From: Pseudomonas citrullilanati
Lineage (GTDB): Bacteria > Pseudomonadota > Gammaproteobacteria > Pseudomonadales > Pseudomonadaceae
NCBI RefSeq assembly: GCF_030580855.1
Contig: NZ_JAUQOP010000023.1
Location: 1-64,000, forward strand
Length of the DNA stretch: 64,000 nucleotides
Direction: 5' to 3'
The stretch's first letter is position 1. Each line of letters begins with the position of its first letter. The notes under the pieces are model-generated. The model was not told where the DNA came from. It was given only the letters and a program-made list of their open reading frames with translations, and searched no databases. The position numbers and the translations under genes were made by a program. This document shows, one piece after another, positions 58,504 through 64,000 of the stretch.

Positions 58504-59291
58504 GCGGCGGCGTCCCGGCCGGGCCCCATTGGTTGCTGCTCGACGTTCCCGGTGCGCCCGGCGTGGCGCGGCGCCTGCAGGAACAGTTCGCGCAGGTCCC
58601 GGCCCGGGTGCTGTTCGACGACACCGAGTTGCGCGGGCTGCGGGAGCACAGCCCGCTGTTGCTGGACCTGCGGCAATCCGCTGCGTTGGTCAGCCTCTGT
58701 CATCTGGACCCGCGTGCCTGGCCAGGCCTGTTGTTGATCAGTCCGGCGCCCGCCGAACAACTGCTGGCGCATCTGCGGCGGATGCTGACGGTGACCTTGG
58801 GCCTGCACCACAAGGCCCTGCTGAACTACTACAACCCCCACACCGCCAGCTATTTCTTCGACGGTTGCGACCCGCAGGAGCTCAGCACCTGGCTGGGCCC
58901 GATCAACCTCGTGCGCTGGTTCGGTGGCACCTGGGCCGACCGCGCCATTGGCAGCCAGGGGTGGCAGCAGTTGATCAATCCCGGGGTGCCGGTGGCGGCG
59001 CTGGAGAACGAACACAGCCTCAGTGAGCGACAGCAGCGCCAACTCCAGCAATGCCTGCTGGAGCGACATGCCTGGCGCTGGTCATGTTCCGTCGAGCGCG
59101 ATTACCAGGTGCTCTGGAAGAGTCTGCAGGAGGGGCTGGCGCTGGGATTCACCGAGCAGGCGCTACTCGATGACTGGTTGTGGCTGCGCTTGCAACACCC
59201 CAGCGCCCGGCCAGTGCCGAGGGCGGCGGGTGGTTCGCCCCGCGACTACCTCGATCAGTTGCGCCGGTCATGGCAGGGCGATCCGGGGTGA
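58500..59291 (+). CDS. DUF4123 adaptor (T6SS effector-loading chaperone type)
   Basis: A 263-residue protein beginning at a GTG that overlaps the VgrG stop by four bases. DUF4123 proteins (TAP/TEC type) link effectors to VgrG. The sequence has HWLLLDVPGAPGVARRLQEQ, LLLDLRQSAALVSLCHL, LNYYNPHTASYFFDGCDPQ and a C-terminal helical part ending SPRDYLDQLRRSW. An effector gene is usually next; here the next gene is a convergent MATE transporter only four bases away, so the cognate effector is absent, lost or elsewhere. Confidence 0.82.
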   Translation: MSGGVPAGPHWLLLDVPGAPGVARRLQEQFAQVPARVLFDDTELRGLREHSPLLLDLRQSAALVSLCHLDPRAWPGLLLISPAPAEQLLAHLRRMLTVTLGLHHKALLNYYNPHTASYFFDGCDPQELSTWLGPINLVRWFGGTWADRAIGSQGWQQLINPGVPVAALENEHSLSERQQRQLQQCLLERHAWRWSCSVERDYQVLWKSLQEGLALGFTEQALLDDWLWLRLQHPSARPVPRAAGGSPRDYLDQLRRSWQGDPG

Positions 59292-59295
59292 GGCG

Positions 59296-60645
59296 TCATT
59301 GGCCGGGGTGGCCGAGCCAGCGGTCATGCCGCTGCAACCGCCAGGCGATGGCCCCCAGGGTCAGGCTGCGCAAGGCCATGAACAACAGGAACGTGATCCA
59401 CAGCCCATGGTTGCCCAGCCCTTGCAACGCCCAGGCGATGGGCAGCACCAGCAGCAAGGTCAGCAGCATGCCATTGCGCATCTCCCGGGCGCGGGTGGCA
59501 CCGATGAACAGGCCGTCCAGCACGTAGCTCCAGACCGCGATCAGCGGCAGTGCCGCCAGGTAAGGCAGGTAGCGGTCGGCGGTGTCGCGCACGTCGGGAA
59601 TGTCGGTTTGCATCGCGATGAACAGGTGGCCGGCGAGCAGGAACAGCAGCGCAAACCCTACGCTGGCGATCAATGACCAGCCGCAGGCCACCACCAGCGA
59701 GCGGCGCAGGGCGAGGCGATCGCGGGCGCCGATGGCATGCCCGCACAGGGCTTCGACCGCATGGGCGAGGCCGTCCAGGGCATGGGCGGTCAGCAGCAGC
59801 CCATTGAGCAGCAGGGCGTTGGCGGCCACTGTCGCATCCCCCAGGCGTGCGCCCTGTACGGTGATCATGAAGAACACCGCTTGCAGCGCCAGGCTGCGAA
59901 TGAAGATGTCCCGGTTTACCGCCAGCAGCGGGCGCCAGTTCCGCCATCGTCCCAACGCCGCCCAAGCCACGTGCCCCGGCCAGGCCCGCAGCATCCCCCG
60001 CGCCAGCGCCAGGCCGACCAGGGCGCCGGTCCACTCGGCAACGACCGAGGCCCGGGCCGAGCCGGCCACGCCCCAGTCCAGGCCGATCACGAACCACAGG
60101 TTCAGGGCGATGTTCACCAGGTTGGTCACCAGCAGGATCGCCAGCGGCGCCCGGGCATTCTGGGCACCGAGAAACCAGCCGACCAATGCGTAGCTGGCCA
60201 GCGCCGCCGGCAGGCCGAAGAGCCGGGTGTGGAAGAAATCGCGGGTCAATTGGTCGAGTTCGGCCGACGGCTGCATGAAGTGCAACGCCACGCCGCTCAA
60301 TGGCACGCCGACAGCGCCCAGCACCACCGCCAGCCCCATCGCCAGCAACAGGCCCTGCACCAACACTTGCCGCAACGCCGCGCCGTCGCCCCGTCCGGCG
60401 GCCAGGGCGGCGAACCCGGTGGAGCCCATGCGCAGGAAACCCATGGCCCAGGCCAGCACCGTGTACAAACTCGCCCCGACCGCCACCGCGCCCAACTGAT
60501 GGGCATGGGGCAAATGGCCGATGACCGTACTGTCCACCAACGCCACCAGGGGCACGGAAATATTCGAGAGAATCATCGGCGCCGCCAGCGCCCAGACCCG
60601 GCGATGGGTGAGGCGGTCGCGCCAGTCGGTGATCAGGTTGGACAT
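59296..60645 (-). CDS. MATE family multidrug/organic-cation exporter (DinF-like)
   Basis: Inner-membrane Na+/H+-coupled exporter of the MATE family, DinF branch. The 449-residue protein (ATG 60645) has about 12 TM helices, with MILSNISVPLVALVDSTVIG and LGAVAVGASLYTVLAWAMGFLRMG, and the second-half repeat NRDIFIRSLALQAVFFMITVQG. Substrate is unknown. It is convergent with the DUF4123 gene. The upstream in-frame extension runs through REP DNA and should be ignored. Confidence 0.92.
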   Translation of the reverse strand: MSNLITDWRDRLTHRRVWALAAPMILSNISVPLVALVDSTVIGHLPHAHQLGAVAVGASLYTVLAWAMGFLRMGSTGFAALAAGRGDGAALRQVLVQGLLLAMGLAVVLGAVGVPLSGVALHFMQPSAELDQLTRDFFHTRLFGLPAALASYALVGWFLGAQNARAPLAILLVTNLVNIALNLWFVIGLDWGVAGSARASVVAEWTGALVGLALARGMLRAWPGHVAWAALGRWRNWRPLLAVNRDIFIRSLALQAVFFMITVQGARLGDATVAANALLLNGLLLTAHALDGLAHAVEALCGHAIGARDRLALRRSLVVACGWSLIASVGFALLFLLAGHLFIAMQTDIPDVRDTADRYLPYLAALPLIAVWSYVLDGLFIGATRAREMRNGMLLTLLLVLPIAWALQGLGNHGLWITFLLFMALRSLTLGAIAWRLQRHDRWLGHPGQ

Positions 60646-60688
60646 GCGGGCTCCTTGGTGGAGCGCGATTGTAGCGGGTTCTTGCCTG

Positions 60689-60720
60689 CTCGTTTCCCAC
60701 GCCGGAGCGTGGGAAACGAG
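60689..60720. repeat. perfect 14-bp palindrome upstream of the MATE gene
   Basis: CTCGTTTCCCACGC (60689-60702) and GCGTGGGAAACGAG (60707-60720) pair perfectly around CGGA. Similar CGTTCCCACG-type palindromes recur in Pseudomonas genomes as a second REP-like family (general knowledge). Confidence 0.8.
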
Positions 60721-60728
60721 CAAAATTC

Positions 60729-60815
60729 TGTGGGAGCAAGGCTTGCCCGCGATAAAGACGGTGCAGTCTTCAAGGGAACCGAGGCGCCTGTATCGCGAGC
60801 AAGCTTTGCTCCCAC
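60729..60815. repeat. REP pair (BIME)
   Basis: TGTGGGAGCAAGGCTTGCCC at 60729 and the imperfect complement CGCGAGCAAGCTTTGCTCCC ending near 60814. It directly follows the CTCGTTTCCC palindrome. Confidence 0.88.
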
Positions 60816-60826
60816 GGCGCCGGGCG

Positions 60827-61120
60827 TCAGTGAATAATCCAACTCAACAACCACAACCCCAGTATCAGCCAGATGATCCCCATGACAATCGAGGCCCGCA
60901 TGAAGGCGCGGATCGCCGAGTACAGCATCAGCAACCCGACGATCAGCGCGATGATGCTGATGATCGAGGTGTCCATGCCCAAGGTGCGCGCCAGGCCGTC
61001 GACGAAGTTGCCGCCGGCGTTGGCCAGGGTGTTGAACAGGCCGCTGAGCAGGTCGACGATGAAGCGGATCACCGAACCGAGCGCTTGGCCGAGCCATTCG
61101 AAAAAGCTTTCTACCTGCAT
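60827..61120 (-). CDS. small hydrophobic membrane protein
   Basis: A 97-residue protein from ATG 61120 with TCAGGA about eight bases upstream. It has an amphipathic N-terminus MQVESFFEWLGQALGSVIRF and two predicted TM helices (SIISIIALIVGLLMLYSAI and ASIVMGIIWLILGLWLLSWI). I do not recognise a function. It is a single gene between the MATE region and the divergent MazG-like gene, about 160 bases apart. Confidence 0.75.
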   Translation of the reverse strand: MQVESFFEWLGQALGSVIRFIVDLLSGLFNTLANAGGNFVDGLARTLGMDTSIISIIALIVGLLMLYSAIRAFMRASIVMGIIWLILGLWLLSWIIH

Positions 61121-61279
61121 GTGTGCATCCTGATTGAGGGGAACCGGGTTGGGGTTGCGTCTGATTGTAGGAGCTGCTGGCGTCACGATGGTTCGATTAT
61201 GGGGCAAATCGCCACGCACCCCGAGAGGCTTGCCTTCGCCGGTCATCCCCCCGAAGCTATGCCCATTCAGGAGAGCCCG

Positions 61280-61585
61280 ATGAACCTTGTTGAACTGACC
61301 GAACGCCTGCACGCCATTCGTGACCGTAACGATTGGCGGTGCTTCCACAGCCCGAAGAACCTTGCCATGGCCGCCAGCGTGGAGATGGCCGAGCTGGTCG
61401 AGATCTTCCAGTGGCTGACCGAGGACCAGTCGCGCCAGTTGCCGGCGGACAAGCTGGCCCATGCCGGGCAGGAAGTCGGTGACATCGTCCTGTACCTGTT
61501 GCTGCTGTGCAGTGAATTGGGCCTGGACATGGACGCCGTGGTGCGCAGCAAGCTGGCCGACAGCGAACGGCGGTTCGGCCAATGA
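61280..61585 (+). CDS. MazG-like nucleotide pyrophosphohydrolase
   Basis: A 101-residue all-alpha NTP pyrophosphohydrolase of the MazG/RS21-C6 superfamily. The ATG at 61280 follows AGGAGAG. The metal-binding ExxE12-28ExxD pattern is present: EMAELVEIFQWL and EVGDIVLYLLLLCSELGLD. These enzymes hydrolyse (d)NTPs, perhaps house-cleaning damaged nucleotides. The stop overlaps the cmoM start by four bases (ATGA), so the two genes are coupled. Confidence 0.88.
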   Translation: MNLVELTERLHAIRDRNDWRCFHSPKNLAMAASVEMAELVEIFQWLTEDQSRQLPADKLAHAGQEVGDIVLYLLLLCSELGLDMDAVVRSKLADSERRFGQ

Positions 61586-62331
61586 GCGACCGTCATTTCG
61601 ATCAACTGGCGACGCGTTTCGCCGAAAAGATCTACGGTGGAGCCAAGGGCGCGATTCGCCTGGCGGTGCTTCAGGCCGATCTGCTGGAAAGCCTGCCGGA
61701 CCGCCCGCTACGGGTGCTGGATATCGGCGCGGGCCTGGGGCATATGTCGCTGTGGCTGGCCGAACGTGGCCACCAGGTCACCCTGGCCGAGCCGGCCGAA
61801 CCGATGCTCGAAGGCGCTCGCCAGCGGTTTGCCGAGGCGGGGCGGGAGGCGACGTTCATCCAGGCGCCGTGGCAGGCGCTGCTCGGCCAGCTCACCGAAC
61901 CCTATGACCTGGTGCTGTGTCACGCCGTGCTCGAATGGCTGGCCGAGCCCCACGCCATCCTGCCGGTGCTGCATCAACTCACGGCGCCGGACGGCTGGCT
62001 GTCCCTGGCCTTCTACAACCGCGACGCGCTGGTCTATCGCAACCTGCTCAAGGGGCATTTCCGCAAGCTGCGCAAAAATGACATGGCTGGCGAAAAACAG
62101 AGCCTGACACCGCAACAGCCTCTTGATCCGCGCGCGTTGGCGGCGCAACTTGAAGGCCTGTGGCAGGTCGAAAACCAGAGTGGCGTGCGGGTTTTCCATG
62201 ACTACATGCCCGCGGAGTTCCAAGGGCGCGTGGCGCTTGATCAGTTGCTGGAAATGGAGCTGGCCCACCGGCGCCACCCCGCGTTTGCAGGGTTGGGACG
62301 TTATCTGCACTGGATCTGCCGTCCGCGCTGA
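61582..62331 (+). CDS. cmoM: tRNA 5-carboxymethoxyuridine methyltransferase CmoM
   Basis: SAM-dependent enzyme that methylates cmo5U34 of certain tRNAs. The 249-residue protein matches the SmtA/CmoM layout: DRHFDQLATRFAEKIYGGAKGAIR at the start (D-x-F-x3A...IYG), SAM motif VLDIGAGLGHMSLWLAERGH, LCHAVLEWLAEPHAILP, SLAFYNRDALVYRNLLKG and GVRVFHDYMPAEF. Length and order agree with E. coli CmoM. It is coupled to the MazG-like gene. Confidence 0.9.
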   Translation: MSDRHFDQLATRFAEKIYGGAKGAIRLAVLQADLLESLPDRPLRVLDIGAGLGHMSLWLAERGHQVTLAEPAEPMLEGARQRFAEAGREATFIQAPWQALLGQLTEPYDLVLCHAVLEWLAEPHAILPVLHQLTAPDGWLSLAFYNRDALVYRNLLKGHFRKLRKNDMAGEKQSLTPQQPLDPRALAAQLEGLWQVENQSGVRVFHDYMPAEFQGRVALDQLLEMELAHRRHPAFAGLGRYLHWICRPR

Positions 62332-62353
62332 TCGAGAGGCACTGGAGAGCAAC

Positions 62354-62974
62354 ATGAAAGGTCGTTCAGGGGTGTTGGTGCTGTGCCTGGGGCTGGCGGC
62401 CTGCCAGGGCAGCAACCCGTATGTCGCCACGTCCAACCCGCTGCCGCCGGCGCCACCGGAAGCGGCCCAGGTGTTCGATCGCAGTGCGTACCCCGCGCCG
62501 CCCCGGGACTACGGTCGTTATCGCAGTTGGGCCTGGCTCGACGGGCGAATGCCGCCGGGAACCGCGTGGGCGGATTCGGCCCAGGTGGCCGAAGCGGTGA
62601 GTAACGCGCTGGACCAGCGCGGCCTGCGTCCATTGCATGACAATCGGCCGGCCGACCTGTTCGTCAGCGCCGACCTGCGCCTGGAAACCCGGCTGCGCCA
62701 GGTGCGCGATGACTACGACACCGGCTACTACGGCGGCTACAACCGCTATGGCCCCGGGTACGGCCCTGGTTATGGCATGTATCACACGGTGCCGGTGGTG
62801 CGCACGTATCAGGAGCAGGTCGTGGTCGTGCGCGTCGAGCTGTTCGACGCACGCAATCGCCAGCCGGTCTGGAGCGCCAGCGCCGAAACCCGTCAGCGTG
62901 AAAGCCAGGGTGCACGCACGGATGCCATTCGCGAAGCGGTGGAGAAAGCCCTGTCGGCTTACCCACCCAGTTGA
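62354..62974 (+). CDS. DUF4136 lipoprotein (first copy)
   Basis: A 206-residue predicted lipoprotein with a lipobox ending LGLAAC (Cys17) and a DUF4136 domain: RYRSWAWLDGR, SNALDQRGLRPLHD, and a Tyr/Gly-rich run (YYGGYNRYGPGYGPGYGMYH). The C-terminus EKALSAYPPS matches the neighbour. Function unknown; DUF4136 proteins are periplasmic/outer-membrane lipoproteins. It lies 22 bases after cmoM and 20 bases before the second copy, so they are likely one transcript. Confidence 0.85.
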   Translation: MKGRSGVLVLCLGLAACQGSNPYVATSNPLPPAPPEAAQVFDRSAYPAPPRDYGRYRSWAWLDGRMPPGTAWADSAQVAEAVSNALDQRGLRPLHDNRPADLFVSADLRLETRLRQVRDDYDTGYYGGYNRYGPGYGPGYGMYHTVPVVRTYQEQVVVVRVELFDARNRQPVWSASAETRQRESQGARTDAIREAVEKALSAYPPS

Positions 62975-62994
62975 TCCTGCAACGGAGAAAAGCC

Positions 62995-63552
62995 ATGTTG
63001 CGCCGTCTTGCCTTGTTGTCCTTTGCGCTGCTGCTGGGCGCCTGTGCCTCCAACCAGGTCAATCACGACTTCGACACCCGCCGCGATTTCGCGGCTTATC
63101 GCAGTTGGAGCTGGAAAGACCCGGCGCTGCAATACCGTCCCGATGACCCACGCATCAAGAGCGACCTGACCGAACAGCGCATCCGCCAGGCCGTTGCCGA
63201 TCAACTCGACCAGCGCGGCCTGCGTCCGGCGACGTCGGGTGGGCAGGCGGATGTGCGGGTCCAGGCCTACCTGATCGTCGAGGATCGCCAACAGGAGGTG
63301 ACCACTCAGTACGGCGGCGGTTGGGGCAGCCCCTGGAACGGCTATTGGGGCGGACCGATGTACAACGAAACCCGCAACATCAGCTACAAAGTCGCCACCG
63401 TGCAGATCGACCTGCTCGATGGCAAGGACGGCAAACTGGTGTGGCGGGGGAGCGATGAGCAGATCATGAGTGATTCGCCGAACCCGGCCGACCGCGACAC
63501 GGCGGTGCGGGAGACGGTGGCGCGGATCCTCTCGGCCTACCCTCCGCGATAG
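62995..63552 (+). CDS. DUF4136 lipoprotein (second copy)
   Basis: A 185-residue predicted lipoprotein with lipobox LLLGAC (Cys17) and a DUF4136 domain: DFAAYRSWSWKDP, DQLDQRGLRPATSGGQ, a Trp/Gly segment GGGWGSPWNGYWGGP and the end ILSAYPPR. It is clearly a paralogue of the first copy, with only moderate identity. The ATG at 62995 follows GGAGAAAAGCC. The open frame upstream overlaps the first copy and is not used. The stop precedes a REP-like sequence. Confidence 0.87.
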   Translation: MLRRLALLSFALLLGACASNQVNHDFDTRRDFAAYRSWSWKDPALQYRPDDPRIKSDLTEQRIRQAVADQLDQRGLRPATSGGQADVRVQAYLIVEDRQQEVTTQYGGGWGSPWNGYWGGPMYNETRNISYKVATVQIDLLDGKDGKLVWRGSDEQIMSDSPNPADRDTAVRETVARILSAYPPR

Positions 63553-63603
63553 CAGGCGCACACCGGGCGGGCTCTCTGAACGGGTGATGGGGGCGGGAGG
63601 GCC

Positions 63604-63680
63604 TCATCGCAAGCAGGCTCGCTCCCACAGTGGGTTTGGGCTGGGCCCCCTTGTGTGCGAGCCTGCTCGCGAAAGCGGCC
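63604..63680. repeat. REP-like inverted pair
   Basis: CATCGCAAGCAGGCTCGCTC (about 63605) and GTGCGAGCCTGCTCGCGAAA (about 63655) form a degenerate inverted REP pair after the second DUF4136 gene. Confidence 0.75.
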
Positions 63681-63709
63681 TGTGGCCAATGCACGCCTTG
63701 CCGGCGTTG

Positions 63710-64000
63710 TCAGCCCGCCGGCCGCCATCCCCCCACCATATGTTCCAACTCTCCAGCCCCCATCAATCGCAAATCCCCGCTGGACCCCGCCGCGCTCGCC
63801 AGCAGCGTGACCTCGCTGGGCAGGCGCACTGGTTTCCTGAAGGCCACTTCTATTTCCAGGTTGGCTTCGGGCAAGTGCTGATCCAACGCCGCCAGGGTCC
63901 TGGCCTTGTTCCACAGGCCATGGGCGATGGCGGTCGGGAAGCCGAACAGCTTGGCGCTGGCGGCGCTCAGGTGAATCGGGTTGTAGTCGCCAGACACCTT
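63710..64000 (-). CDS. MaoC-like hot-dog dehydratase, C-terminal part (cut by window edge)
   Basis: Partial gene: the coding frame continues beyond position 64000. The visible ~96 residues are the C-terminal hot-dog half of a MaoC-type (R)-hydratase/dehydratase: SGDYNPIHLSAASAKLFGFP followed by IAHGLWNKAR, with the conserved Asp and His (D-x4-H) of the active site, then VEVAFRKPV-like (IEVAFRKPVRLP) and the end GGWRPAG. A GTG at 63997 is internal, not a start. Acts on enoyl-CoA or -ACP substrates; the specific role is not decidable here. Confidence 0.85.
   Translation of the reverse strand, partial: KVSGDYNPIHLSAASAKLFGFPTAIAHGLWNKARTLAALDQHLPEANLEIEVAFRKPVRLPSEVTLLASAAGSSGDLRLMGAGELEHMVGGWRPAG

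Overview
The window is about 64 kb of GC-rich chromosome from a fluorescent Pseudomonas (P. fluorescens group by inference). The evidence is codon style, many REP palindromes containing GTGGGAGC..GCTTGC cores, and gene order. As I recall it, the order retS-purD-purH-fis-dusB-(DUF3426)-prmA-accC-accB-aroQ-MCP-gcbA-DUF2333-nudix-yciH-speA is the P. aeruginosa PA4856 to PA4839 block, with the urea transporter (urtABCD) on its far side. Several accessory pieces are inserted in this backbone. The first ~100 bases are a poly-G/poly-C run that looks like a contig-end artefact; urtE, expected just beyond urtD, is not present.

Layout. 133-4998: urtD, urtC, urtB, urtA (minus strand) behind a candidate sigma-54 promoter. 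5316-8055: a FecBCD/BtuCDF-type ABC importer. 8257-13818: a copper module (DUF2946, PCu(A)C chaperone, DUF2946, OprC-like TonB receptor, Met/His-rich PepSY membrane protein), interrupted by a 13-copy 36-bp tandem array framed by inverted REP halves. 13962-14624: a HigBA-like toxin-antitoxin pair. 14682-22416: two divergent cobalamin operons (cobK, cbiD, cobL and cobG, cobH, cobI, cbiG-cobJ fusion).

22435-31341 is the most unusual region. Two divergently transcribed small proteins, which I find to be distantly homologous to each other, precede a 2358-residue protein. That protein combines a TcdA/TcdB-type glycosyltransferase domain (DVD motif), a cysteine-peptidase-like module with an RCY motif and Cys-His-Asp order (as in MCF/C58-type domains), a hydrophobic large-clostridial-toxin-like translocation region, and a ~950-residue beta-rich C-terminus in place of clostridial CROPs. 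A second large toxin (41908-45876) sits between prmA and accC. It has a Pseudomonas dermonecrotic-toxin-like body, a hydrophobic hairpin region, and a C-terminal domain whose Cys-x16-His arrangement and downstream pattern match the CheD/CNF1 glutamine-deamidase fold.

31362-56890 is mostly core: MarC, RetS hybrid kinase, purine synthesis (purD, purH), fis/dusB, prmA, acetyl-CoA carboxylase biotin subunits, aroQ, an MCP, the diguanylate cyclase GcbA, a Nudix hydrolase, YciH and arginine decarboxylase. 57187-59291 holds a short VgrG plus DUF4123 adaptor with no obvious effector gene. The window closes with a MATE exporter, small membrane and MazG-like proteins, the tRNA methyltransferase CmoM, two tandem DUF4136 lipoproteins and the C-terminal part of a MaoC-like hot-dog protein cut by the window edge. 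No rRNA, tRNA, CRISPR array, insertion sequence or prophage was recognised.
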